Shown: positions 41,656 to 51,589, counted from the first letter of the stretch. The stretch is 64,000 nucleotides of DNA from Hemicordylus capensis (GCF_027244095.1 NC_069662.1:53530001-53594000); one strand, 5' to 3'. Notes: generated by a model from the letters alone, not told the origin. Translations and numbers: made by a program.

Positions 41656-42772
41656 CCCTTCTGTCCAGGAAAGATGAGGTCCTATTTATGTACATGCTGT
41701 CAAGGGCAGGATGAGTGCATTCTGGCTCAGTTTCTTCTCACTCTCGCCAGGACCAAGGTAGCAGCAGGAAAGGTGGGTTGTGCAGCTGCACAAATGACTC
41801 CCTGGAGAAGAGTAACAGGAGAGGTGAGCAGCCACTAGAATATCAGCAAGCTGGAAGGATGGGGTTGTGTCTTCAAGCAAAGGGGTTCTCTGAAGGACAG
41901 ATCTGCCCAAAAGGTAATCTGTCCAGGAACAAACACCTAAGGCATAACATTTCATAAATGTAAAAGGCAGAATATGCAGTTGTCTTGAAGAGTTCCCCAA
42001 GTGCTACATCTCATGTGAAGGCCATAGATGGGGCCAGCCCCTGGCAGAATGAGCCCTAAATCTCCCAAGGGAGGAGCTAGCTTGGCTAGGTCATAACAAG
42101 ACTGCAGATACAACCAACCAGCAACATAGATAAAACCTCTTACACTTGTGTGAAGCACCATAGTACAAGCACCATATTTGCTCTTTATGGAATGAAATTA
42201 TACACTAAAGAGAGAAGGCTAGTGGTTTTCAGACATCCAGAGTACATAAGGCATGCTCCTGCTCTTCATGTGAAGAGAAACCTGGTACAAACCCAAACAA
42301 TGTCCCGAGTGAGCTGAAAAGTAGAAATGCCTTTAAAGAGGAAGGTAATGTCACAAGACTGCCTTATTCTGGTGAAACCAGGGCCGTGTTTTAAAGCACA
42401 GAGTCCACTGGCCCATTGCACTGAAGGCACAGCCACTAAGGAGGTCATCTTAAAGGCCAGAAGATTGACACCACAGGTGGTCATAGGCTCAAATATTTGT
42501 GTAAGCACCAAAGAAATACCCCACAACAGATCAAACTGGATGATAAAGATCAGATGGAGCACCATCTGAAGCACCAGATGGAGCATGTGAAACTGTTTCA
42601 CAAGGTCACAGGGGTGGGGTGAGAAGAGAAATTCGTTTTCCACATGTAAGTGAAATGCTAGTACTATAGCTATATGAGCCTGAGGGACTACAAAGTCAGA
42701 TCAGATTGTTGACTATGAAGATGTTGCAGTGAAAAAACTAACTAAAGAAAAAGACCAGTTTACCTCTGGTAG

Positions 42773-42890
42773 ACGTTGGCCTGTCTGCAAATGTTGGACT
42801 ACAATTCCCATCATACTTGACAATTGACCACTGTGCCTGGGAATGATGGGAGTTAGTCCAAAAACAGATGGAGGGCTGAAGTTGTGCAGC
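42773..42890. mobile_element. Foldback MITE remnant
   Basis: Left arm ggcctgtctgcaaatgttgg with actacaattcccatc. The right arm gatgggagttagtcc followed by gatggagggctgaag is its near complement. Same family type as 39505-39620. Confidence 0.6.
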
Positions 42891-44065
42891 CCTGAGCACA
42901 GGTCTTTCTTAGGTCAGGTTTACAGACATTAGCTAAAATGTGCCTTACGGTTGACACAGGGAGGGCTCCGAGGCCCCGTCCAAGCCTGCAATACCAGAAA
43001 AGGCAGCTTCAGAGACTTTCTGAACCTGAGGGCTGAGACAGAGACTTGGACATGCCCACAGGGTAAATTGCAACTGAAGGTGTGGACGCAGTCCAAGCAA
43101 TCTTACAGACCTTAGCCTCACTGGTGGATGGGAAGGGATCCTAAGGCAGCTGATGTCACGATTGGGATGGTCAAACTGCTTATGAAAAGAAGAGCCAAAA
43201 TGGACATTGTAGTAAATACCAAGGAAGAGCTGGTGTAATGAAGTTGCCAAGGCAGGTTTAGTGAAAGGCATCATGGTTGCCACTGGAATATTTGAGGTAG
43301 GCTGAATTGCAGATAACATAGGATAGAGGCTCATGCTGTTCATCTGAGAACCTGAACAGTTAGGTTTCTTGGTGCTAAGGATATCAGGATGGAGGTGGAG
43401 AAAGCATAGGGCCACTGGCAGCAAGGCTGAGCAGTAGCCACTGGAGTAAGAACAGCACAGGCAATATAGTGTGGCCGATAAAAGGAGCCCCATCAGTAGA
43501 GATCATGATGCAATTTCCCTATCGTAGTCAGTCAGATGAAGACGGTCAGCACACAGAGAAGCTTCCTGTTAACAGGGAAGCAAACAATGACAAGGGAAAT
43601 AAGATGGGTCCATCCAGGCCAGTGCTCCAATTTCAATCCTAACTGGAGAGGTAGGCACCCTAATAACCCAGCTGTCAGGCCTGTGCAGGGGCATGACAGG
43701 AGATGGCAAGCTGGTGAACAGAGAAATTCCAATGAGGCAGATCTCCGAGGGGGAACGGTAGCTTCTGTCTCCCCTTTGGGGAGGAGAGTGGGAACCTGAG
43801 AAAATACTAAAACCAGATGAAGGAATTCTGGGAAATAGTCTTTAAAATATCTCCAGGACTTGCTCCACTAGGAACCCTGAACTCAGCAGGGGGTGGATAA
43901 AGGGTAACAGATCTGGTGAGGCCACTGATCGGGAACCAAACAAAGCCATGATGGTCATTGGGGAAGAAGCTGATGTCACCACCGGTGTCTCAATCACCAC
44001 TTGCACATCCAAAGAGGTTTAGAGTCACCCTGATGCGGCTGCTTCTTTGCATGGCTCCAGTGAGG

Positions 44066-44533
44066 TAGGGATGTGCACGGAACCGGTGGGGGCTAGTTCG
44101 ACAGTGGTGGGGTATAACTTTAAGGTCAGGGGAGGGTGCATTCCCCACCCCCCGCCACGTTTCCCCCACCAGCACTTGTTGAAAAACCGGTACGGAGGGG
44201 TGGCAGCATACTTCCCTGCCACCCTGTCCACTCATCGGACCGGAACTGAAAGGAAGTAGCGCGTGCGTGTGGGTGTGACATGTGCGTGCACACTCTACTT
44301 CCGGTCATTTCTGGTCGGAGGAGCGGATGGGGCGGCACACTGCCACCCCACCAGACTGGTTTTTCAGCAAGCGCCGGCAGGGGAAATGCAGCGGGGGTGT
44401 ATGTGGTGAGTGCACCCTCCCCTGCCCTTAAAGTTCCCCCCCCCCCAACTGCCAAACACTTCAAACTGCCCGGTGTTTGAACCTGTCCGGAGGCCTGTAA
44501 AAGAGCCTCCTAACAGGTTCGTGCACATCCCTA
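44066..44533. mobile_element. Foldback hAT-type element, copy 1
   Basis: The outer ends TAGGGATGTGCACG and CGTGCACATCCCTA are inverted. Perfect 8-base flanking duplications cagtgagg lie at 44058-44065 and 44534-44541. The interior is GC-rich and largely self-complementary. Near the right end is a second small hairpin (ggaggcct...agcctcct, about 44480-44520). No transposase. The same family as 47426-47961 and 55064-55754. Confidence 0.85.
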
Positions 44534-44919
44534 CAGTGAGGGAGCCAAACAACACTCACTACCCTTGGAACCCGAGATATTTCTCTATCTGAAGAGAGAT
44601 TTCAGTGTCTGCTTTGATATCAAAGCCATGGAAGCTGATTCGGTGCAAGGGTCAGAAAGCAGAACTCCAACCAGGGAAAGATGATTTCAAAATAGAGGTC
44701 AGGGCTGATGCCATGAGCTGCTCCACAATAGTAGCCAACCAAGACCCTTTCTCGCAAAGAATTACATGGACTCGTGTATATGTTGTACCTCAACTGTTCA
44801 GATGACTTTTAAATAGCAAGCATAGAAGTCCACCTTGTGCTTCTCACCTAGGTTGTGGCATTAAGAGATAGCAAGCTTGCCCCCACAGGAATTGCATCTT
44901 TAAGACACACTCATCTTAC

Positions 44920-44934
44920 CAAAAAAAAAAAAAA
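44920..44934. repeat. Poly(A) run
   Basis: About 15 consecutive A residues at the edge of the DIRS-like region, perhaps marking a boundary. Nothing more can be said. Confidence 0.5.
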
Positions 44935-44986
44935 AGGAGCAATGAAAAACAAGAAGGATGGAAGTTATGTTCCAAAAACCACACTC

Positions 44987-45130
44987 TACCCCTTGGGTTC
45001 ACTCTCTTCCAAGAACCTCCTCCCAGTCTGTTTCCAGTCTTTGTAACTTGCCCCCCACCAAACCTGAATGAGGTTTCAATCTAGCCAAGCCAGCCCTTCT
45101 CGCAGAATTGGGACTGTGAGCATTTTGTAG
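44987..45130 (+). repeat. Direct repeat E, copy 1
   Basis: Matches 45819-45955 at close to nine bases in ten: ccccttggg...cactctcttccaa, cctcccagtct, ttccag, cttgtaacttgcc, cctgaatgaggtttcaa, gccagcccttctc, actgtgagcatt. The two copies are about 832 bases apart in the same orientation. Identity unknown. Confidence 0.75.
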
Positions 45131-45482
45131 AAGGAGGAGGAGGGAGGGAGGAAACAGGAAAGAAAGTAAGCCCAACTAAAGCTGCAGTGGAAGAGTGTGT
45201 TTTCCTTAGCCACTGCAAGTGCGGCAGTTAGGGGAGAACTGAGTGGGCAGGTCCTCATTCCACTCTTGAAAGCATGCATATAAATAGTGCTTCCTAATTT
45301 AGGAGAAGGCAGCAGACGACAATCTAAAGCTTGCTGGCTAATCCTCTATAGATTTTTCCAAAGCCAGCTCTACACAGGTACAAAACCCACTAGTGCAAGT
45401 ACACAATGGCCATGAAGCACCCAAAATAATTTTTAGGAGCTTGAAATGGGCTCTGAGCACTTGTGTTCAGAGGACTAAGAAC

Positions 45483-45678
45483 CGTAGCAAAGATACGGAC
45501 ATGGTGAGCTGTGAAAGTGAGAATGAGGAGTGTTTGCTGTATTTGGGAGCAGACAGAAATCTAAGGTTAGGAATTAAAGGAGGGGTTTTGTGGTCCATTA
45601 AGGGGTTGCAAAGAGAGAGGTGAATAATTTGGGCTGCCAAATTCTGGATAAGATTGAGAGAGCCAAGGTGCAATGACA
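45483..45678 (+). repeat. Inverted duplicate F, copy 1
   Basis: Read in reverse it nearly matches 50143-50340. Shared landmarks are cgtagcaaagatacggacat, ggttaggaattaaaggaggg and gtgaataatttgggctgcc. Read on the minus strand, its peptide (IQNLAAQIIHLSLC, LMDHKTPPLIPNLRF) recalls the C-terminal part of a LINE, so both may be copies of one LINE 3' fragment. Confidence 0.8.
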
Positions 45679-45818
45679 AGCAAACCAATTGGCTGGTTAG
45701 GTCCCTCCCTTGTCCACAGCCCCCCCCAACGGCCCTCAGACCTGTCTGTCCCACTTGCCCTTCCCTCTGTCTCCTGCTTGCTGTGCCATTTTTCTTCAGT
45801 CCCCCGACCTTTAGACAA

Positions 45819-45955
45819 TCTACCCCTTGGGCTCACTCTCTTCCAATAAACTCCTCCCAGTCTCTTTCCAGGCCTTGTAACTTGCCCTCCATCAAGCCTG
45901 AATGAGGTTTCAAGCCAGCCCTTCTCACAGAATTTGGACTGTGAGCATTCTGTAG
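45819..45955 (+). repeat. Direct repeat E, copy 2
   Basis: Second copy of the repeat at 44987-45130. Copy F1 lies between the two. Confidence 0.75.
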
Positions 45956-46762
45956 TAGACAACTTTGGTCCTTGAGTAGTCTGAATGTTCTGTTCCTCCA
46001 TGGCAGCTTAGGCAGCATCAGACGCTTCACCACCACAAGCGCAGGCCATTATAGATGAAGAGCTCCATGGAACAGGGTTTCACGCATGCCACTTAAAAAT
46101 TAAATTCATAGAACTTTACTCCAATGGCAGCAATCCAGTCTTGTAGAAGTTACAGATATTTACCAGCCCAGTCCCTACCAAAAGAAAGAAGTCTGGGTCA
46201 CATTTGGCTGTAGAAGACTGAGGTGCATCAGGCTGTTAATTCAGCTTCATCAGCTTGTCAATGAGTGTTACTCTCTGGTTTACTTAAGTGGGAAACGTGA
46301 TCTTTGCTCACAGTTCTGCCAACCAAAAGCAACATTTGGCCACAGCAAATATGCAGATGGATCTCTAGGTCTTCCCCTCAACTTTACAGATTCCCCATAA
46401 ATGGTTAATACAAGTAGGGAGTGACATGGAGAAGAAAAAGGTAGCCATCACATAGTTCTTTGGTTATAGATGATGGCCACAACCATTCAGTCCAATGTTT
46501 GGACAGCAAAAATGTGTACACACAGAGAGTTCTCTTTCAGTGCTTCAAGTGAGAGGGAGAACCACCCCACCCAAATCTTTGCTTATGACATTAGTTGATG
46601 CATTGAAGACATGGACCCAAATGTGCAAATGAGTTCCTTCTGCAGAGCTGGGCGATGTGTGTGTAGGTAGGGAGGCAGTTTATGGTGCAGTGGCACCCAG
46701 GCCAAACTCTGTGCCATACATTAGATGACTGGGAGGAAAGGAGAACTGCCCAGTGTTGCTGG
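45956..46762 (-). other. Probable CCDC43 3' untranslated region
   Basis: Minus-strand sequence directly downstream of the CCDC43 stop. No clear AATAAA on the minus strand was found within it, so its end is unknown. No other gene is seen. Confidence 0.4.
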
Positions 46763-46950
46763 CTACCGCTTCCTCTCGCCTTTCTGTGTCCTCTTCTTCT
46801 CTTTCTCCTTCCGTTCTTGCTTGGCCAACTTGTCCTTCTCCCGCTGAAGTTTGTCTTGCTCCTTCTTCCGCTGTGACTCATCCCGCAGGTGGTCCCTCTC
46901 CAGCTTTCGGGCATTCACAACAGCTTCCAGATTTGTGTTTCTGAACAAAG
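46763..46950 (-). CDS. CCDC43: CCDC43 exon 5, terminal coding exon
   Basis: The minus strand encodes [39 protein letters not shown] and [20 protein letters not shown], ends in KR and stops at 46765-46763. This matches the human C-terminus closely as I recall it. The acceptor is TTGTCAG just above 46950. The first two bases (CT) join a T from exon 4 to give Ser. Highly charged, Lys/Glu/Arg-rich, a continuous coiled-coil helix. CCDC43 is a small conserved protein of poorly known function. Confidence 0.97.
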
Positions 46951-47139
46951 CTGACAACAGGGGAGCTGAGGAGAACAAGGAATTCAACACACACCAGAAG
47001 ACCCTCTCTGGGAATAGTAAATGCAGAATTCATCTAACAACATCTCTCTTTTCACAACAGCAGCCCAAAGACACCTAACCAGGGCTGGAAAGCTTCAAGG
47101 ACAAGGATCCAATGTTGCTCATCAGAAAGAGATTTGGAC

Positions 47140-47395
47140 CCAAGTCCAACTTGGCAAAGAGGCACCTTTTAACATGGTGATTCTCTTTTATTTAGCAAGG
47201 GGAGAGTAACTGGCCCTATCCACACCCAGCACAGTATCTCCAGTGACTGTTGCTGGTGTCTATCTTATTTTTCTTTTTAGATCGTGAGCCCTTTGGGGAC
47301 AGGGATTAATCTTATCTATTTATTATTTCTCTGTGTAAACCGACCACTTTTGGAAGGGCAGTATCGAAATCAATCAATCAATCAACCAACAGTAA
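47140..47395 (+). repeat. SINE-like repeat family C, copy 4
   Basis: Complete-looking copy: cttggcaaagaggcacctttt, tttatttagcaaggggagag, ctggccctatccacacccagc, tgttgctggtgtctatctta, the L2-like ttgtgagccctttggggaca region and terminal (AATC)n at 47368-47390. It lies in CCDC43 intron 4 opposite to the gene's direction. Confidence 0.7.
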
Positions 47396-47425
47396 GTCCA
47401 GCATTCAAATCTCAGTGCAGCCTTG

Positions 47426-47961
47426 TAGGGGTGTGCACGGAACCGCGGAGCTGCGGTCCGGCACTGGGGTGGGGATTCCATTAAGGGCGGGGGAGGATTT
47501 ACTTACCCCTCCCGCGCTTTCCCCACTCCGGCCCCGTATTTACTTTACAAATCGGGCGGCAGGATACCTCCCTGCTGCCCCTTTCCCCGCTGGCTCCTTG
47601 TTCTTTCCAAAATCGGGCAGCAGGATACCTCCCTGCCGCCCCTTTCCCTGCTTGGCTGCAAAAGGCTTCTTAAAGCCTTTTGCAGCCAAGCAGGGAAAGG
47701 GGCGGCAGGGAGGTATCCTGCTGCCCGATTTTGGAAAGAACAAGGAGCCAGCGGGGAAAGGGGCAGCAGGGAGGTATCCTGCCGCCCGATTTGTAAAGGA
47801 AATACGGCGCCGGAGTGGGGGAAGCGTGGGAGGGGTAAGTAAACCCTCCCCCGCCCTTAATGGAACCCCCCACCCCAATCCTTCCGAACCGGACCGCCCC
47901 GTGTCAGGACCAGTTCGGAGGCCTGTAGAATGGCCTCCGAACTGGTCCGGGCACATCACTA
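47426..47961. mobile_element. Foldback hAT-type element, copy 2 (large palindrome)
   Basis: A giant near-perfect palindrome centred at about 47670. Around the centre ggctgcaaaaggctt pairs with its complement across a 4-base loop, and the arms extend about 240 bases each way. Outer ends are TAGGGGTGTGCAC and GCACATCACTA, with perfect 8-base duplications cagccttg at 47418-47425 and 47962-47969. The right end carries an extra hairpin (accagttcggaggcc...ggcctccgaactggt, 47910-47950). It lies within CCDC43 intron 4. Open frames on both strands here come from the palindrome and are not genes. Confidence 0.9.
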
Positions 47962-48496
47962 CAGCCTTGTTTTCCTCATTGGTACAATGAGAGCAGTGGC
48001 CTTTTCTCAATCTACCAAGCTTACTTTGAAGAGAAAACAACAAAGCCTATAGAGCAGTTTGCAAATTAGAAAGCACTGTATAAATTATTGCAGAAGTAGT
48101 CGTGATATGATGTGCAGCTACACATCCAGTTCATAAGAAAGATGTGAAGCAAAGCTGGCACATGACCTGAAACGCCAGTGCACAGCTGCAGATAGACAGC
48201 CCTCTAGAGATGCCATACTATACTAAGATTCTACCCAAGATCAGGTTTGAGAGTGTATGGGGCAGCAAACTGGCTGGAGTTAAGCAGGTGGGGCTGGTCA
48301 ATGCCCAGCTGCCTGGTAGCTCCATGTATGTCACCTTGAGTTCCAGCATGAAAGAAAGGCAGGATATAAATGTATTAAATAAATGCTGTCCTACAAACAC
48401 ACACACAATGCAATAGTCCTCCCCATTATTGTACCTCTCTTGCTCTCAAATGTCAACATTTCTTTCCTCCTGCTATTGATCAAAAGAATGTCCTTG

Positions 48497-48505
48497 AAAG
48501 GATAC
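48497..48505 (-). other. U12-type 5' splice site GTATCCTTT (CCDC43 intron 4)
   Basis: On the minus strand exon 4 ends ...GAACAAT at 48506 and the intron starts GTATCCTTT, the exact consensus of minor-spliceosome GT-AG introns. The base left over (T) fits exon 5. The 3' end (46951 upward) has only a weak branch-like CTCCTCAGC about 16 bases from the AG. Confidence 0.75.
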
Positions 48506-48564
48506 ATTGTTCAGAGGGGATGGTCACTGCTGCTGCTCCGGGACCATCTTGTACATCTGCTTCA
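48506..48564 (-). CDS. CCDC43: CCDC43 exon 4, 59-base exon between two U12-type introns
   Basis: On the minus strand: T, then codons for EADVQDGPGAAAVTIPSEQ, then a single T. The leading T completes GA of exon 3 to Asp. The trailing T joins CT of exon 5 to Ser. The resulting EEDEADVQDGPGAAAVTIPS aligns with human EEDEADEKDDSGATTMNIGS, as I recall it. The exon was found from the branch-like CCTTAACT (48580-48573) followed by ...CACAC. Acidic then Ala/Pro-rich linker before the C-terminal coiled coil. Weakly conserved, but phase and length both fit. Confidence 0.85.
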
Positions 48565-48580
48565 GTGTGATGAGTTAAGG
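48565..48580 (-). other. U12-type branch region and AC 3' splice site (CCDC43 intron 3)
   Basis: The minus strand reads CCTTAACTCATCACAC directly before exon 4. CCTTAACT is the U12 branch-site core. The branch A at 48575 is 10 bases from the AC end at 48565, within the normal window for minor introns. A polypyrimidine tract is absent, as expected. Confidence 0.8.
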
Positions 48581-49076
48581 GGGATTTGGTAGCCAATTCT
48601 GGCTAAGCAGTACTGTAGTGGGAAGGATGCTATGGATGACAGACATGATGACTACAGACCCTGAAGATGGACACTCAAGTTTTATTATCCTGACGACTGA
48701 AATGTTCTGAAGACATTTGCTGTCATCAGCAGGAGAAGAAGAAGGACTCTGCTTGTTGCCAGTAAATGGTAATGAGTTGCATGCTACTGTTAAACATGGA
48801 AGGTTCCATTCCTAGCTATCACAGCTAATAGGGAAGGATAAACCTGTCCTCCATGAATGTATTTAGTTTTTTGCTTTTAAAAGCCAGCACCATCAACAAA
48901 TCTTACAGCAATTTGTTTCTCAAGTTATTTCTCCTTCCATTATTTTGCCTCACCTGTCCTCACTGAGCAAGTAAACACATATGACAGAACAGATTATTTA
49001 GCAATGATGGACTTGCATGGCAATAATCCTTTCTGAACCTGTCCCTTAAATTACATTTCTATAAGTATAGAAATGT

Positions 49077-49077
<1 letters not shown>

Positions 49078-49121
<44 letters not shown>
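49078..49121. repeat. (GATA)n microsatellite
   Basis: Eleven or so GATA units in a row, in CCDC43 intron 3. Confidence 0.95.
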
Positions 49122-49289
49122 ACACTCTAATTATCTCTCATAAACTGATTACACTTACAGCCCTTTGGTCTTACCCAGAACAGCAGTTATTACACTCAGT
49201 GGCTGGAAGTCCTCCAGGGATAGGGACAACTCTATTTTACAAAATGCATGTCTATTGTAATCTGCTCTGAGCCCATGGGATGCAGTGAA

Positions 49290-49351
49290 CTAACTGTAAT
49301 TGTAATTTTATTTACGGTCATTATACCAAACAGAGAATAAAAACTAGTAAA

Positions 49352-49408
<57 letters not shown>

Positions 49409-49480
49409 ACACACACACACACACACACTCTAATGACCGTAAATAAAATTACCATTACAATTACAAATAAAGAGAATGGA
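49290..49480. repeat. Hairpin with (TG)n/(AC)n core
   Basis: The left arm tgtaattgtaatt followed by ttatttacggtcatta (about 49295-49325) pairs with taatgaccgtaaataa then attaccattacaatta (about 49431-49470). Between them lie (GT)n at 49355-49405 and (AC)n at 49406-49428, complementary to each other. A long hairpin in CCDC43 intron 3. Confidence 0.85.
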
Positions 49481-49660
49481 GTGAGCTCTAAGCAAACAGA
49501 GAATCCATGTACTCCATAATTAGACTATTCCTATTACTTAAAAAAACAAAACAAAAACCAAAAACACACCCTGAAATGAGGCAAGAATATAGCACTTATC
49601 ACAGGAAGGGTCAGCCAGCCACTGAGTAGATCCAGCAGAATATCAAAAACCACAACACAG

Positions 49661-49669
49661 AAAGGATAT
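49661..49669 (-). other. U12-type AT-AC 5' splice site ATATCCTTT (CCDC43 intron 3)
   Basis: On the minus strand exon 3 ends GATGAAGAAGA at 49670 and the intron starts ATATCCTTT, the exact minor-spliceosome AT-AC consensus. No GT near the end of the conserved coding gives the right phase. With the AC end at 48565 the intron is 1105 bases. Confidence 0.85.
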
Positions 49670-49805
49670 TCTTCTTCATCAGTCACCTCAGCGTATTGGG
49701 CCAGAAGGGCAGCTTTCTGTAGTGTCTCTTCCTTTGAGGTTTCCTTGGGCTTTACTACAATCTGGGCCTGCTTCTCAATGAGGGTGGCAATGGCTTGCAT
49801 CTCAT
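49670..49805 (-). CDS. CCDC43: CCDC43 exon 3
   Basis: The minus strand encodes (D)[39 protein letters not shown] and VTDEE, closely matching human [20 protein letters not shown] and [16 protein letters not shown] as I recall them. Acceptor: a pyrimidine-rich CTCTCCCCAG just above 49805. The first AT completes Asp with G of exon 2. It ends with two bases, GA, at the AT-AC junction. Predicted helices, possibly forming a bridge to the C-terminal coiled coil. Confidence 0.95.
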
Positions 49806-50142
49806 CTGGGGAGAGAAGAAGCAAAAGCAAACGTAAATAAAAGGAGGCAAAGTTCATGAACGAGAAGCCACAAGAGATATCGCCATCCAACACTCCATAA
49901 CATGATCCACATTTTATTCAAGTCTCATTCTCTGAAGTTGTTATATTCTGTATCTGCAGTGTAGCCAAAATGATATCACTTCTGAAGAGGAGAAGGGGTT
50001 AGACGAGTTTGCATGTGTTAGTGGGAAGAGACACAACAAACAGTTTATATCTTATTGTGTATTCTCTAGCTGAAGATTCAGGTTCACACTCTGGTCATGT
50101 CTCACTTTGACTTCTGTAACCTTCTTACCTCTTGCTTTTTGT

Positions 50143-50340
50143 CATTGCACCTTGGCTCTCTCAATCTTATCCAGAACTTGGCAGCCCAAATTATTCACCT
50201 CTCTCTTTGCAACCCCTTAATGGACCACAAAACCCCTCCTTTAATTCCTAACCTTAGATTTCTGTCTGCTCCCAAATACAGCAAACACTCCTCATTCTCA
50301 CTTTCACAGCTCACCATGTCCGTATCTTTGCTACGGTCCA
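50143..50340 (-). repeat. Inverted duplicate F, copy 2
   Basis: Near-identical in reverse to 45483-45678. It lies in CCDC43 intron 2. A nearby upstream stretch (50090-50140) reads as HFDFCNLL, in keeping with a LINE C-terminal fragment. Confidence 0.8.
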
Positions 50341-50404
50341 ACATCTGGGGACCCAAGGCTAGTTTAGAGGACTGGGTAATACCATAAATCTTATAGTGCC
50401 TGGA

Positions 50405-51270
50405 CAAAGAACTATGGACTTTACCTATTTTAATTTTAAAATTAAAATAGGCAAAGAGGTTAGAGATTATTTTGAGCAACAGGGAGCCATGCTCAGTGGT
50501 GATCTCCTGTCCTGGACACTAAAGTTCTATAGAGACCATCTGGGATGTCTTAACCCAGTGATCTTCACTATTTTTCAAGTAGGGGATACTTTGGGGGGGG
50601 AAAACCCAAAAAAACTTCAGTGCGAAAGTCATTTCTCACTGTGTTGATCTCTGCACTGAACTGTTTTTCCCTCAGAGCTGAGGACCCTTTAAGAGAAGCA
50701 GACCCTCTCAAGAGCTCTATGGGGAAAGCTCTGGGGTGGACTACACTTCCCAGCACTCTGTGTGTACCTTCCAAGTTGGTGCAGAGGCCCAAGATGGCCA
50801 TTTTCGTTAAAGGAACCTCCCTTTCCAGCACTGGGCAAAGCACAGCACTACACAGTGAGAATGGTTGTCTCTGCACGGTGACAAGGGCTTTGGCCAAATC
50901 TTCACACAGGCCCAATAAACAATTACTCAGGGGGCTGCAATTAGGGTTTATAGGGACCATCACTCGTCCTCAGGCCTTACAATGAAGGATACTGTCTCAG
51001 CCTTTACCAGAAAGTAACCATGTATATATACACACACTCCCTTGCTCAATTTTTTTAAAAATTAAAGTTACTAGAAGTTGGGGGCGGGGGAAATAGTTTC
51101 TAAAATTCCACTTACTTCTATTAACCTAAAAACATAGGCTGACATGAGGAAAATTACTTAAAGTAATCTCATTGGAATCAAAAGGACAAGTTAGGCAGTG
51201 GCCAATATTAGGAAAATTACTCAATGGGACTTCTTTCAGTAATTTTCATCCTCATATCAGCCACTAAGAT
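50405..51270. other. CCDC43 intron 2, nothing recognised
   Basis: An ATTTTAATTTTAAAATTAAAAT palindrome-like stretch lies at 50426-50449. The rest has no recognised repeat or exon. Confidence 0.35.
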
Positions 51271-51274
51271 TAGT

Positions 51275-51350
51275 ATTATAATTATTATTATTAATTAGAT
51301 TTCTATACTGCCCTCCCAAAAATGGCTCAGGGCGGTTTACACAGAGAAAT
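51275..51350 (-). repeat. LINE-tail fragment
   Basis: tagatttctatactgccctc, then atggctcagggcggtttaca, is the complement of the common L2-like 3' end (compare 62930-63055). Confidence 0.6.
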
Positions 51351-51351
51351 A

Positions 51352-51589
51352 ACTAACAATAGCAATAGCAATAGCAATAGCACTTACATTTATATACTGC
51401 TCTATAGCTGGAAGCTCTCTAAGCAGTTTACAATGATTTAGCATACTGCCCCCCAACATTCTGGGTACTCATTTTACCGACCTCGGAAGGATGGAAGGCT
51501 GAGTCAACCTTGAGCCCCTTAGTCAGGATCGAACTTGTAACCTGCTGGTTACAGGGCGGCAGTTTTACCACTGCGCCACCAGGGGCTCT
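51352..51589 (-). repeat. tRNA-headed SINE family B (minus)
   Basis: On the minus strand: head ccctggtggcgcagtggtaa with a box-B-like ggttacaagttcgatcc, a body with ccttccatccttccgaggt, an L2-like end and terminal (AGCAAT)-type repeats at 51355-51382. A second copy in the opposite direction is at 55806-56033. Confidence 0.8.

Larger units (their letters stand above)
41660..44930 (-). mobile_element. DIRS-like retroelement fossil (minus strand), with later insertions
   Basis: Minus-strand sequence at about 42270-42640 recalls a tyrosine recombinase of DIRS elements, and at about 44580-44900 a gag-like zinc-knuckle region. The order fits one minus-strand element. It is broken at many points and old. 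A foldback hAT element (44066-44533) and a MITE (42773-42890) lie within it. The assignment rests on weak similarity seen by eye. Confidence 0.35.

Noticed and set aside
42945-43493. 182-codon minus-strand open frame
   Set aside because: Lies in the DIRS-like fossil region. No recognisable host-protein domain.
47415-48043. Overlapping 191- and 167-codon frames with the same peptide on opposite strands
   Set aside because: A consequence of the hAT palindrome reading the same on both strands.
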